The notes: generated by a model from the letters alone, not told the origin. Shown: positions 54,536 to 63,788, numbered from the stretch's first letter. The stretch is DNA of 64,000 bases from Hoeflea sp. (GCF_014359905.1 NZ_JACIYP010000008.1:28502-92501); one strand, 5' to 3'. Numbers and translations are program-made.

Positions 54536-55671
54536 GGATTTTGGCCGGGGCTTAGCGGGGTGAAGCCAACGCTTGGAACCCTCGGTTTCTGGCAGCAATG
54601 ATGTCGTCCGGGTTGGCGCGCCAGACGAACGGCTTGGCTTCGGTGGTGTTGTGTTCGGCGATGAAGCGGTTGATTGCGGCCTGCAGGTCGACGACCGAGT
54701 GAAACACGCCGTGCTTGAGTCTGCGCCGGGTCAGTTTGGCAAAGAACCCCTCGACTGCATTCAGCCATGACGATGATGTCGGGATGAAGTGGAACGTCCA
54801 GCGCAGGTGTCGCGCCAGTCAGGCCCGCACCTTGGAATGCTTGTGCGTGCAGTAGTTGTCGAGGATGACGTGGATGGATTTGCCTGCCGGAACGTCTCGT
54901 TCGATCTGGTTGAGGAACCGGATGAACTCCTGATGCCGGTGGCGCTGCATGTTCTGCCCGATGACCGATCCGTCCAGCACGTTGAGCGCGGCAAAGAGCG
55001 TCGTCGTGCCGTTGCGCTTGTAATCGTGGGTCATGGTGGGTCCGCGCCCTTTCTTTAGTGGCAGGCCGGGCTGGGTCCGGTGAAGCGCCTGTATTTGCGA
55101 CTTTTCATCCACCGACAGCACAACCGCATGGGCGGGCGGCGAGACGTAGAGCCCCACCACGTCGTGCAGTTTTTCGGCGAAGGCCCGGTCGTTTGATAAC
55201 TTGAACTGACGCCAGCGATGCGGGCTCAGCCCATGCGCCTTCCAGATTTCCCGTACCGTGGAGGCGGCCAGCCCGACCGCCTTGCCCATCGCCCGGATCG
55301 TCCAATGCGTCGCCTCATGCGGCGGCGGTTCCTGGGTCAAGCGGATCACCTCGCCCACCTTCTCGTCCGACGTCCTGGGAGTTCCCGGCGGGCGCATCTT
55401 CTCCCGCAGCAGGCCATCGACTCCCTCGGCCATGAACCGTTCCTGCCAGCGCCAGACGCAGGTCTTGGACTTGCCTGTGGCGGCCATGATCGATGTCGTT
55501 CCGGCTCCATCGGCGCTCAAGAGAACGATACGACAGCGCCAGACATGCTTCTGCCGCGAGGACGGGTGCGAAATGATCGTCTCAAGCCGAGATCGATCCT
55601 CGCGTGAGACCGTGAAAGATATTCCTGTGCGCATCAGCATGACTCGCACAGACAAAGCCCGAACGGAATCC
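54536..55671 (-). mobile_element. IS630-family insertion sequence, likely inactive
   Basis: Imperfect terminal repeats are visible: GGATTTTGGCCGGGGCTT at 54536-54553 and, reading inward from the right, GGATTCCGTTCGGGCTT at 55671-55655. Between them lies a single transposase gene in which a stop codon has replaced a conserved tryptophan. Exact ends are estimates; a TA target duplication could not be placed with certainty. Confidence 0.7.
54552..55655 (-). pseudogene. IS630 transposase interrupted by in-frame TGA
   Basis: The frame reads a helix-turn-helix N-terminus (VWRWQERFMAEGVDGLLRE), then the DDE domain with Asp in VVLSVDEKSQ and Asp in HVILDNYCTHKH. After KVRA a TGA at 54821-54819 stops it; beyond that the same frame continues LARHLRWTFHFIP, SSSWLNAVEGFFAKLTRRRL with the third catalytic residue Glu, ending at TAA 54554-54552. 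Relatives have Trp at the stop position, so one base change (TGG to TGA) truncated the protein before its catalytic Glu. The upstream product of 278 residues would be inactive. Confidence 0.85.
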
Positions 55672-55740
55672 CAATTCGGACTCCTTCGTCCCGCTCAATC
55701 CACTAGAAGCTCCCGAAATCAGACCTGAAGGAGCGTGAAC

Positions 55741-56487
55741 TTGGCCCGTCCCGAACCCCGCAAACTTAATGTCCTCGGCAAGGCGCAGGTGACGCCGAAC
55801 ATGCTCCGGATCACCCTTGGCGGACCCGGGCTTGCCGGTTTTCCCGAGCAGCAGACGAGCGCCTATATCAAGTTGCGGCTTCCCGATGCGGAGAGCGGCC
55901 GCAACGTCGTCCGCACCTACACGGTGCGCCGTCAGCGGGAGCATGAAATCGACGTGGATTTCGCCCTGCATGACATTTGCGGCCCGGCAACGGCCTGGGC
56001 GCTGGGCGCGCAAGTCGGCGACAGCATCATGGTGGGCGGGCCGGGGCCGCGCAAACTCGTTCACGAAGGGGCCGATTGGTTCCTGCTGGTCGGTGACATG
56101 ACTGCGCTGCCGGCAATATCGGCAAACATCGAACTCCTGCCCAAGACTGCCAAGGGAACGGCTGTGATCGAGGTCGTGACGGAGACTGACATCCAGGACA
56201 TTGAAAAACCGGCGGGGTTCACGATGGACTGGGTGGTCAATCCGCATCCCGGCACGGCCAGCGAGGTGCTGCTGGAAAGGGTCCGGGGTCTCGACTGGCC
56301 CGAGGGCATCCCCTCTGTCTGGGCTGCGTGCAAATTTTCCAGCATGCGGGCCTTGCGCGATTATTTCCGCACCGAGCGCGGGCTTACCCCAAGCAGCCTC
56401 TATATTTCCAGCTACTGGAAACTCGGCAGCGACGAAGATCGTCACAAGATGGCCAAACGGGAAGACGCCGAGGCGCTCGCGATTTAG
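55741..56487 (+). CDS. Siderophore-interacting protein (ferric-siderophore reductase)
   Basis: A 248-residue flavoprotein of the ViuB/SIP family, which reduces ferric siderophores in the cytoplasm with NAD(P)H or ferredoxin. FAD-binding segment SAYIKLRLP and RTYTVRR, then VGDMTALPAI in the second domain and SSYWKLGSDEDRHK at the end, all typical. AAGGAG lies seven bases before TTG 55741; an in-frame GTG at 55735 is too close to the box. No siderophore receptor or transporter is adjacent. It lies directly beside the IS630 relic. Confidence 0.85.
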   Translation: MARPEPRKLNVLGKAQVTPNMLRITLGGPGLAGFPEQQTSAYIKLRLPDAESGRNVVRTYTVRRQREHEIDVDFALHDICGPATAWALGAQVGDSIMVGGPGPRKLVHEGADWFLLVGDMTALPAISANIELLPKTAKGTAVIEVVTETDIQDIEKPAGFTMDWVVNPHPGTASEVLLERVRGLDWPEGIPSVWAACKFSSMRALRDYFRTERGLTPSSLYISSYWKLGSDEDRHKMAKREDAEALAI

Positions 56488-56814
56488 CGTCCAGCCACGG
56501 CTTCCACAGAGTTGCGGCCACTGGGGTCACCGGCGGCCGCTCGGGACGCCCGTGGATCGCGCGGCAGCGAACAGCCGCAGGCGCTGGAAATAACGCTTGA
56601 CCGGCCCCCACAGATGGGAGATCGATTTAACCTTGGCCTGCTTCATCAGACAGAAGCGGGCCAAGGCTATGGCATTGCTGGCGAATATCCGACAAGAGCT
56701 CCCGCCGCACGCAGACCGCGTGTCGGGATGGCCCGCAAGAACCGATGCAACAATGCCGAAACGACGACGCATACTTTCCATGAATGGCCACCTACAACCC
56801 TGATAGGCAACCCG
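56488..56814. other. Gene-free stretch between the siderophore-interacting and secreted-protein genes
   Basis: Open frames run across it on both strands, but none has an RBS, a recognisable domain or a sensible start. A minus-strand frame (56527 onward) with a basic Arg-rich end could be a gene relic. Nothing firm can be assigned. Confidence 0.4.
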
Positions 56815-57186
56815 ATGACACTTCTCAAACTGAGCGCCGCACTGGTTTTCGCCGCATTCGTCAGCGCAAGCGGAGCCGCAGCGCAGACCGGCGCCGAATG
56901 CGTTTTCACCATTCACAATGACACCGATGAAAACACGCTGATCGGCTTCTACACCAGCGAGGATGACGGCAGCACCTGGAGCGATAACTGGCTCGGCCGC
57001 CAGATGGCGCCCGGTCAGTCCGCCAAGGCCGAGTTCACCGCCGATACCTGTGCCTGCGATCAGGTTTTCCAGGCAGGATGGCTTGGCGAAGACAATGTAT
57101 CCGAGATCATGGACGATCCGCACACGATCGACATCTGCGAAGCCAGCAATGTCTATCTCGGCGACGACGAAGTTTCGTTCGACTGA
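56815..57186 (+). CDS. Small secreted acidic protein
   Basis: A 123-residue protein with a signal peptide (LKLSAALVFAAFVSASGAAA, cleaved before QTGAEC). The mature part is acidic, with four cysteines (AECVF, DTCACD, DICEA), and starts with a beta-type FTIHNDTDENTLIGFYTS. It looks like a small periplasmic or extracellular beta protein. No named family is recognised. It stands alone and is convergent with the HlyU-like gene. Confidence 0.65.
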   Translation: MTLLKLSAALVFAAFVSASGAAAQTGAECVFTIHNDTDENTLIGFYTSEDDGSTWSDNWLGRQMAPGQSAKAEFTADTCACDQVFQAGWLGEDNVSEIMDDPHTIDICEASNVYLGDDEVSFD

Positions 57187-57216
57187 AACGCAAGACGCGG
57201 TTCCCTCACCGGAATG

Positions 57217-57247
57217 CACGGCGCGGAACCAGTGGTCCCGCGCCGTG
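57217..57247. repeat. Strong hairpin between convergent genes
   Basis: CACGGCGCGG (57217-57226) pairs with CCGCGCCGTG (57238-57247), with ACC/GGT extending the stem. No U-tract on either side, so termination would be Rho-assisted at best. Confidence 0.5.
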
Positions 57248-57298
57248 ATGCGTTGACTGTTGACCTTCGGGCCCGAAAGACAGGCCCGCCCGCGCCAA

Positions 57299-57595
57299 TC
57301 ACTTGAACAGCGCAGCCCCCTGCTCGTCGATGATCTGCCGCGCCTTGCGCAATGTCGCCGCCTCCACCTCATCCTTGCTTGAAAAGATATCGGCGCGGAT
57401 GAACTTGTGTTCCCTGGCGGCCTCGCCTTCGCCCTGGACGATGCGTCCCGCAACACGCCATTGGCCGCCTTCGGGCATCGGCTCGGCGTAGATCAGGCAG
57501 TCCTTGTAGCTGTCCGGCTCATTGGCTGGCTGCGGCGGACGCGATGCGCCGTCGCCGCCGAACAGATTGCGGATGCTGTCCAAAATTCCTGCCAT
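57299..57595 (-). CDS. HlyU-family small protein
   Basis: A 98-residue protein starting MAGILDSIRNLFGG, with YKDCLIYAEPMPEGGQWRVAGRI and HKFIRADIFSSKDEVEAATLRKARQIIDEQG. This is the HlyU-type domain of Rhizobiales, named after a Vibrio transcription activator but without an evident helix-turn-helix here, so a regulatory role is doubtful. GAGGAG before ATG 57595 fixes the start; upstream open sequence is not conserved in type. Confidence 0.8.
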   Translation of the reverse strand: MAGILDSIRNLFGGDGASRPPQPANEPDSYKDCLIYAEPMPEGGQWRVAGRIVQGEGEAAREHKFIRADIFSSKDEVEAATLRKARQIIDEQGAALFK

Positions 57596-57924
57596 GACCT
57601 GCTCCTCGCTTTCACTGTCATCTGGGTTCCGGTCCCTGCCGCCAGGCCGGCGTTGCCGGAACCTGTCTCGTCTCTGGTCGCGCAGGCGGGATCCCGCCGA
57701 GCGGACCCGGTAAATCTGTTCTAGGTCATCGGCAGGGACAAAGTCCATGAATGAGCCCGTGTTTCTGACTTGCTGCACCCGATTTCATCGCCGCATCCCG
57801 GCGGGTGCGAAGCGCCAGGGATTCACCGGGCTTTAACCGCGTCCGCGGTTTCGAGCCGGCATTAGTGGTTTGATTACAACCTGTTGTCACACTGGGCGTC
57901 CTATCAGCCAGGGGGCGAACGGAC
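57596..57924. other. Intergenic region between HlyU-like and PilZ genes
   Basis: It must hold the divergent promoters of both genes. No supported coding frame, tRNA or strong repeat was found. Around 57860-57885 it becomes AT-richer, a plausible promoter site for the PilZ gene. Confidence 0.4.
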
Positions 57925-58242
57925 ATGAAGAATCATATCGGCCGCGCGCTGAAGCGGGACAGGACCCGGCTTCGCGCCAAGATCGACTGCATGGGCCAAA
58001 AGACCCATGGCGCTGTGCTCGATCTCTCCCAGCACGGGATCTGCCTCTATCTGTCGGTCGACATCCCGGTCGGGCGGGGCGACAAGATCACCGTCGAGAC
58101 CGAAGAAATGGGACTGCTGATCGGCACCGTCCGCTGGATCAGGCGTCCGCGCGTCGGCGCCGAACTGGTGCTGACATCCAACAATCGCGCCAAGGTCGAA
58201 AGCTATTACCGGATGTTCAGGGACGAGCGCCTGCCTGCATAA
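57925..58242 (+). CDS. PilZ-domain protein
   Basis: A 105-residue single PilZ domain, a cyclic-di-GMP receptor fold. The two binding motifs are present: RxxxR as Arg11-Arg15 (RDRTR) and D/NxSxxG as DLSQHG at 33-38. It can therefore probably bind c-di-GMP. The rest is the six-stranded barrel plus C-terminal helix. It is monocistronic, upstream of an alpha/beta hydrolase by 140 bases. Confidence 0.9.
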   Translation: MKNHIGRALKRDRTRLRAKIDCMGQKTHGAVLDLSQHGICLYLSVDIPVGRGDKITVETEEMGLLIGTVRWIRRPRVGAELVLTSNNRAKVESYYRMFRDERLPA

Positions 58243-58381
58243 GACGCCGTGCGGCGAACACGCTGCCGCCGGCTGCCGTTCCGCCATCGGACAGCCATTG
58301 CGCGCCAGCCTTCCCCAACCTAAGTTTGCGTTTCTTCACCCCCCGGGTGAAGCAGCAAGCCCTGGGCGGGAGGACATGACT

Positions 58382-59368
58382 ATGGAAAAGCGGACGTCGA
58401 GGACAGGCAAAGTGCTGTATTTCATCGCGTTTTTGATTTTTGCTGGCGGCCTGGCCTTTGCCTTCGGACCCCGTCCGGTTGCCGATACCAGCATTGACTT
58501 TGCCGAAGCAGCCCTCCCCGACGATCTCGACCAGTATCTCGAGCAGTCAGAATCCGGCTTTGAAGATCTGCGGCCCGGCAGCGAGCGCCAGATCGTCTGG
58601 GCCTATCCGGCGTCGAAGGCGCGAACGCCCCTGGCCATCGTCTATATCCACGGCTTCTCCGCAGGTCCCGGCGAAACCCGGCCGCTGTCGGATATCATCG
58701 CCGGCGAACTGAGGGCAAACCTCTATTATGCCCGTCTTGCGGGCCATGGCCGCAGCGGCGAGGCCATGCTCGAGGGCTCGGTCCACACCTGGGTCAATGA
58801 TCTGGCCGAAGCGATTGCCATCGGCCGCAGGCTGGGCGAGCGCGTCGTCATCGTGGCGACATCCACCGGCGCGTCGCTTGCCGTCTGGGGCGCAGCACAG
58901 CCCGACCTGATGCGTGATGTGGCGGGGCTGGTTCAGATTTCGCCGAATTATGGCCTCCAGGCCGCGGGTGCAGGCTTTCTGACCATGCCGTGGGCCGAAA
59001 AGCTGGTGCCCTTGATCGTCGGCCGGAACCGTAGTTTTGAAGCCAGGAACGAGATGCATGCCGCGCTCTGGACGGCTGAATATCCGAGCCTTGCCCTGCT
59101 GCCGATGGCGAAACTGGTGGACCTCGCCAATGCGATCGACGTCAAGAAGATCACCGTCCCGTCGCTGTTTGTCTATTCGCCGCAGGACGCGATCATTCAG
59201 CCGGATCTCGCCAGGGTGAAGGCCGAAAACTGGGGTGGGCCGACGCGGACCATCGAGGTCACCGACAGCGATGATCCGAACAACCATGTCATTGCCGGCG
59301 ACGCGCTGTCACCCTCCACCACCGAGCGGCTGGCCGCGCAGATCGCCGGATGGATCGCCGGCCTTTAG
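58382..59368 (+). CDS. Membrane-anchored alpha/beta hydrolase
   Basis: A 328-residue hydrolase with one N-terminal TM helix (VLYFIAFLIFAGGLAFAFG), which anchors it facing the periplasm. Oxyanion-hole HGFSAGPGETRPL, nucleophile Ser in ATSTGAS (a weak GxSxG, reading TxSxG), Asp in SPQDAIIQPD and His in NNHVIAGD form a plausible triad. It resembles lysophospholipase/esterase types. Two ATGs (58376 and 58382) are possible; the second has better spacing from GGAGGA. Confidence 0.82.
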   Translation: MEKRTSRTGKVLYFIAFLIFAGGLAFAFGPRPVADTSIDFAEAALPDDLDQYLEQSESGFEDLRPGSERQIVWAYPASKARTPLAIVYIHGFSAGPGETRPLSDIIAGELRANLYYARLAGHGRSGEAMLEGSVHTWVNDLAEAIAIGRRLGERVVIVATSTGASLAVWGAAQPDLMRDVAGLVQISPNYGLQAAGAGFLTMPWAEKLVPLIVGRNRSFEARNEMHAALWTAEYPSLALLPMAKLVDLANAIDVKKITVPSLFVYSPQDAIIQPDLARVKAENWGGPTRTIEVTDSDDPNNHVIAGDALSPSTTERLAAQIAGWIAGL

Positions 59369-59395
59369 CGCTCACTGACCGCTTGCACCGCAGAG

Positions 59396-60670
59396 TCAGA
59401 TGATCAGGTTCGAGATGATCTCGTTGTCGGTGATGTCCTGATAGCTCAGCCCCGCCTGATCGAACGCCTGGGTCAGCCGATGGAAATTTTCCGGCGCCTT
59501 GGTTTCGATGCCGATCAGGATCGAGCCGAAATTGCGGGCTGACTTCTTCAGATACTCGAACCGGGCGATATCGTCCTCCGGACCGAGCAGGTTGAGGAAA
59601 TCCTTGAGCGCGCCCGGCCGCTGGGCCAGCCGCAGGACGAAGTATTTCTTCGTCCCCGCATAGCGCATCGCCCGCTCCTTGACGTCGGGAAGCCGCTCGA
59701 AATCGAAATTGCCACCCGAAACCACCGCGACCACGCTCTTGCCCGCGAGCTTCTCCGGCCCCAAGGCCTCAAGCACCGCGAGCGACAGGGCGCCAGCGGG
59801 TTCGAGCACGATGCCTTCGGTGTTGAGGATCGAGGTCATGGTCAGGCAGATGGCGTTTTCCGGCACGATCTGGACCTGGTCGGCGCGGAACCGCTTCAGG
59901 ATCTCGAAATTGCGGACCCCGATTTCCGCGACCGCCGCGCCATCGACAAAATTGTCGATCTTGGCAAGCTTGACCCTGTGCCCCGCGGCCAGGCTCTGCT
60001 TCAGGCTCGGCGCGCCTGCAGGCTCGCTCAGCAGGAACCGGTCATTGTCGATCAGGCCCTCGAAATAGCGCGCCACACCGGCAGACAGACCGCCGCCGCC
60101 CACCGGCAGCACCATCAGGTCGGGCATTTCCCCCTCGGGCAGCTGAGCGGCGATTTCGGCCGCCACCGTTGCCTGCCCCTCGATGATGTCGTCATGATCG
60201 AAGGGCGGCGCCATCAACGCGCCTTCATCCACGGCAAAATCCTGGGCGGCCTGATAGCAGGCGTCGAAATAATCCCCGGTCAGGCGGATCTCGATGAACT
60301 CGCCGCCGAACATGCGGGTCTTGTCGATCTTCTGCTGCGGCGTCGTCACCGGCATGAAGACCACGCCCTTATGTCCGAAATGCCGGCAGACATAGGCAAA
60401 GCCCTGCGCGTGATTGCCCGCCGAAGCGCAGACGAACAGCGGTGGCCGTGCCGTATCGTTGAGCGCCTTGCGGATGAAATTGAACGCGCCGCGGATCTTG
60501 TAGGAGCGCACCGGCGACAGATCCTCGCGCTTGAGCCAGATGCGCGCGCCATAGCGCGCGGACAAATGGTCGTTGAGTTGCAGCGGCGTTGGCGGAAACA
60601 GCACCCGCATCTGGGCAAGCGCATCGTCGGCAGACGCGCGGAATTGATCAGGTGATTGTTTTTGGCTCAT
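59396..60670 (-). CDS. ilvA: Threonine ammonia-lyase (threonine dehydratase)
   Basis: A 424-residue PLP enzyme making 2-oxobutyrate from threonine. PLP lysine is Lys58 in SYKIRGAF; the phosphate loop is VGGGGLSAG. The C-terminal region (YFVLRLAQRPGALKDFLNLL) is a single ACT-like regulatory domain, so the protein is the shorter biosynthetic form with possible isoleucine feedback. It supplies the isoleucine branch together with ilvD at 28.5-30.2 kb. Confidence 0.93.
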   Translation of the reverse strand: MSQKQSPDQFRASADDALAQMRVLFPPTPLQLNDHLSARYGARIWLKREDLSPVRSYKIRGAFNFIRKALNDTARPPLFVCASAGNHAQGFAYVCRHFGHKGVVFMPVTTPQQKIDKTRMFGGEFIEIRLTGDYFDACYQAAQDFAVDEGALMAPPFDHDDIIEGQATVAAEIAAQLPEGEMPDLMVLPVGGGGLSAGVARYFEGLIDNDRFLLSEPAGAPSLKQSLAAGHRVKLAKIDNFVDGAAVAEIGVRNFEILKRFRADQVQIVPENAICLTMTSILNTEGIVLEPAGALSLAVLEALGPEKLAGKSVVAVVSGGNFDFERLPDVKERAMRYAGTKKYFVLRLAQRPGALKDFLNLLGPEDDIARFEYLKKSARNFGSILIGIETKAPENFHRLTQAFDQAGLSYQDITDNEIISNLII

Positions 60671-60744
60671 TGCCGGTCTATGCCACGGGAGCCCGCCGGT
60701 TGCCAGTCCGAACCGGTTCTCTCGGGTGTTTGGGGAATACTGCT

Positions 60745-62202
60745 TTGCACGGCCAGACCATTCGATCCGCGGTGTATGTCGCTTCCATGGCGGGGTTGTA
60801 CCTGTCTGTGGCCATGCTGGTGCCGGCGGCGGTCGATTTCTATTTCGGCAATCCGGACTGGCAGGTGTTTACGGTTTCGGCCTTCTCTGTCGGCGCGATC
60901 TGCCTGGCCTCGGCCACCGCGCTCCGGGGCGCCACTGCGCCCTTCTCGCGGCGCCTGGGCTTTCTGGTGGTCAACCTGTTGTGGCTCACGCTGTCGATCA
61001 CCGGCGCCGTCCCGCTTTACCTGTCGGGTCTCGGGCTCGATGTTGCCGATGCGCTGTTTGAATCCGTGTCGGCCGTCACCACCACCGGGTCGACGGTGAT
61101 TGCCGGGCTCGATTCGGCTCCGCCCGGCCTGCTTCTGTGGCGTTCGATGCTGCAGTGGTTCGGCGGCATCGGCATTGTCGCCATGGGGCTTTTGGTTCTG
61201 CCGTTCCTCAAGGTCGGCGGTTTTACCGTGTTCAAGATGGAATCCTCGGACACATCGGAAAAACCCTTCGCGCGCTTTGCCGTCTTCGTCCGGGCCTTCT
61301 TCGCCATCTATATCGGCCTCACTGTGATCTGCTCCATTCTCTACAATGTCCTGGGGATGAGCGAATTCGACGCCGTCAACCATGCCATGACCACGCTTGC
61401 GACCGGCGGCTTTTCCACCCATGACGCCTCGTTCGGCGCCTTCCAGTCGTCGCCCGCGCTGATCTGGACCGGCACCATCTTCATGGCGATCGCCGGCCTG
61501 CCCTTCTCGGTGCTGATCCTGTTTGCCGTGCGCGGCAGGCTTGACGCCCTGCGTGATCCGCAGATCTTCGCCTATGTCGGCATGATCGGGGTGCTTGCCA
61601 TCGTCGTGGCGCTCGGCCTGCGGCTCGGCCAGGGCGAGAGCTTCGGCTACGCGCTGACCCATTCCGCCTTCAACATCGTCTCGATCGTCACCACCACCGG
61701 GTTTGCCAGCACCGATTATACGCTGTGGGGACCCTTCGCCATCGTGCTGTTCTTCATGGCGACTTTCCTGGGCGGCTGTTCCGGCTCGACATCCGGCGGC
61801 ATCAAGGCCTACCGGCTGGTGATCATTGCAAGTTCGGTCCGCTCGGGCCTGATGCGGCTGATCTATCCCAACAGCGTCCGCCCGGTCCGCTACGGCACGG
61901 TGGCGGTGGAGGCGGAGATGCAGCGCACCGTGTTCCTGTTCGTCTGCGCCTATCTCGGCATCTGGGCGCTGGGTTCGATCGCCCTTGCCGCAACCGGCCT
62001 CGATGTGGAAACCGCGATCTCCGGATCGATCACGGCGCTTGCCAATGTCGGTCCCGGCATCGGGCCGGTGATAGGCCCATCCGGCAATTTCAGTGGGATC
62101 GGCGACCCCGCGAAGCTGATCCTGATCTTTCTGATGCTGCTGGGCCGGCTCGAGATACTTGCGGTTCTGGTGCTGCTGGTGCCGGCCTTCTGGCGCGAAT
62201 AG
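60745..62202 (+). CDS. trkH: TrkH-type potassium uptake protein
   Basis: A 485-residue polytopic membrane protein of the TrkH/KtrB superfamily. Selectivity-filter-type segments are seen as VTTTGSTV, ATGGFSTHDAS, TTTGFASTDY and ANVGPGIGPV, and GGCSGSTSGGIKAYR is the characteristic intramembrane loop. The start is TTG 60745, with GGGGA nine bases upstream; no ATG lies near. It needs TrkA/TrkG partners encoded elsewhere. It is divergent from ilvA. Confidence 0.93.
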   Translation: MHGQTIRSAVYVASMAGLYLSVAMLVPAAVDFYFGNPDWQVFTVSAFSVGAICLASATALRGATAPFSRRLGFLVVNLLWLTLSITGAVPLYLSGLGLDVADALFESVSAVTTTGSTVIAGLDSAPPGLLLWRSMLQWFGGIGIVAMGLLVLPFLKVGGFTVFKMESSDTSEKPFARFAVFVRAFFAIYIGLTVICSILYNVLGMSEFDAVNHAMTTLATGGFSTHDASFGAFQSSPALIWTGTIFMAIAGLPFSVLILFAVRGRLDALRDPQIFAYVGMIGVLAIVVALGLRLGQGESFGYALTHSAFNIVSIVTTTGFASTDYTLWGPFAIVLFFMATFLGGCSGSTSGGIKAYRLVIIASSVRSGLMRLIYPNSVRPVRYGTVAVEAEMQRTVFLFVCAYLGIWALGSIALAATGLDVETAISGSITALANVGPGIGPVIGPSGNFSGIGDPAKLILIFLMLLGRLEILAVLVLLVPAFWRE

Positions 62203-62246
62203 CCTGCGCGACGAAAGTATTACACGCCTCTACATTATCCATCGGT

Positions 62247-62275
62247 TAACCAAAGCCTGCTTTTCTCCTTGGTTA
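62247..62275 (+). repeat. Inverted repeat upstream of the chemoreceptor RBS
   Basis: TAACCAAAG (62247-62255) and CCTTGGTTA (62267-62275) can form a stem with one mismatch, just before the GGAGGAG box. It may be an operator or a translational control hairpin. Confidence 0.35.
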
Positions 62276-62291
62276 CGGAGGAGTGTATCGC

Positions 62292-63788
62292 ATGCAGGCT
62301 TTGCAGGTTTCAGATCCCGACAGTTCGGCTGACTTGCCCGAAACCCGACCGGCCGATGCCGGCGCGGCACCGGCGCAGGACCAGGCGCGCCTCGAGCGGG
62401 CCATGAACGTGATCGGTTCCCAGATTGGCGAGCTGTCGGTCAACATCGCCGACACCAGCGGCATGATCGGCGACGTCTCGGGCTCGATGTCGCGCCAGGC
62501 CGAGGAGTTTCATGCACTGACCCGCGACATGTCGATGATCGCCCGGTCGAACAAGACGGTGGAGGAAGCCTCGCGCAGCGCCATCGAATCGGCCAGGTCC
62601 ACCCAGGCAGGACTCGACACCACCACGAAGAGCGTCAACGGCATCCTCGTCAACGCCGTCTCCGACATCAAGTCGATGGCGCAGAACGCCACCGAAATCA
62701 CCTCCGTGCTCAATTCCGTCTCGGGCCAGATCCGGGAAATCCATTCCTTCTCGGAGGCCATCCGGGGGATCGCCACCCAGACCCAGCTTCTGGCCGTCAA
62801 TGCCGGCATCATGGCGGCCCATGCCGGCGAAGCCGGCCGCGGCTTTGCCGTCGTCGCCGACGCCGTCAAGCAACTGGCCGACAAGACCGGCACCGTCTCG
62901 CGCGACATGGTCTCGAGGCTGCAGGCGCTGCGCGGCATCGTCGACAGGCTGCAGAAGCAGAACGCCGACAACGAGGCCGTCGCCACCGCCGCCTACCAGC
63001 GCTCGACCGAGATCGACGAGGAACTGCAGAAATTCACCGGCTTCAGCCAGAGCGTCGCCGGCATGATCAGCGAAATCGAGCGCATCAGCGCGCCGGTCGA
63101 GGAAACCACCCGCGCCTGCTCTACCGTGCTCGCCAAGGTTTCCGATCTCGACACCCAGGTGCATCACAGCGCCGAGATGCTGACCTCGGCCAGCGCCAAG
63201 ATCGACCGGCTGGTCTCGTTTTCGGAAAACGTCATCGGCGAAGTCGCCCAGAGCGGCATCGAGACCGAGGACACGCCGCTGATCCGGCAATGCATCGCCA
63301 AGGCCAATGAAGTCGGCGCCCTCTTTGAAAATGCGCTCAGATCCGGCGCGTTGTCGATGGCCGACCTGTTTGACGAGAGCTATCAGCCGCTGCCGGGCAC
63401 CGATCCGCAGCAGCACGTCACCCGCTTCACCCGCCACGCCGACCGGCTGCTGCCGCCGATCCAGGAAGCCATGCTGTCCTTCGATCCGCGCGTCACCTTC
63501 TGCGCCGCCGTCGACCGCAACGGCTATCTGCCGACCCACAACCACATCTTCTCGCAGCCGCAGAGCGCCGATCCGGTCTGGAACGCCGGCAATTGCCGCA
63601 ACCGCCGCATCTTCAACGACCGCACCGGGCTTGCCGCGGGACGCAATAGGAAACCCTTCCTGCTGCAGACCTACCGCCGCGACATGGGCGGCGGCAACTA
63701 CTCCCTGATGAAGGACCTCTCCGCGCCCATCATCGTCGACGGAAGGCATTGGGGCGGCTTGAGGATCGGCTTCAAGATAAGCGTATGA
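62292..63788 (+). CDS. Soluble methyl-accepting chemotaxis-like protein
   Basis: A 498-residue protein without TM helices. Residues about 40-340 are a coiled-coil signalling domain with the hairpin tip IRGIATQTQLLAVNAGIMA and AGRGFAVVADAVKQLADK, a variant of the usual receptor tip. A C-terminal domain (about 380-498), with RNGYLPTHNHIFS, NCRNRRIF and GGNYSLMKDLSAPI, resembles a conserved alphaproteobacterial sensory module. It therefore senses a cytoplasmic signal and should couple to CheA/CheW. GGAGGAG before ATG 62292 decides the start. No che genes are in the window. Confidence 0.85.
   Translation: MQALQVSDPDSSADLPETRPADAGAAPAQDQARLERAMNVIGSQIGELSVNIADTSGMIGDVSGSMSRQAEEFHALTRDMSMIARSNKTVEEASRSAIESARSTQAGLDTTTKSVNGILVNAVSDIKSMAQNATEITSVLNSVSGQIREIHSFSEAIRGIATQTQLLAVNAGIMAAHAGEAGRGFAVVADAVKQLADKTGTVSRDMVSRLQALRGIVDRLQKQNADNEAVATAAYQRSTEIDEELQKFTGFSQSVAGMISEIERISAPVEETTRACSTVLAKVSDLDTQVHHSAEMLTSASAKIDRLVSFSENVIGEVAQSGIETEDTPLIRQCIAKANEVGALFENALRSGALSMADLFDESYQPLPGTDPQQHVTRFTRHADRLLPPIQEAMLSFDPRVTFCAAVDRNGYLPTHNHIFSQPQSADPVWNAGNCRNRRIFNDRTGLAAGRNRKPFLLQTYRRDMGGGNYSLMKDLSAPIIVDGRHWGGLRIGFKISV

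Noticed and set aside
54819..54821. TGA in the IS630 transposase read as selenocysteine or programmed readthrough
   Set aside because: No SECIS-like hairpin directly follows, and related transposases have Trp there, so a simple nonsense mutation explains it.
57217..57247. Rho-independent terminator between the secreted-protein and HlyU-like genes
   Set aside because: The hairpin is strong but has no U-tract on either strand, so it was listed only as an inverted repeat.
56527..57456. A 309-codon minus-strand frame over the small secreted protein
   Set aside because: No RBS or known domain; the opposite-strand gene has a clean signal peptide. Its Arg-rich end might be a relic, but that is not provable here.
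62310..63749. A 479-codon minus-strand frame opposite the chemoreceptor
   Set aside because: Composition is Gly/Asp/Val-rich without motifs; the + strand frame has receptor signatures and an RBS.
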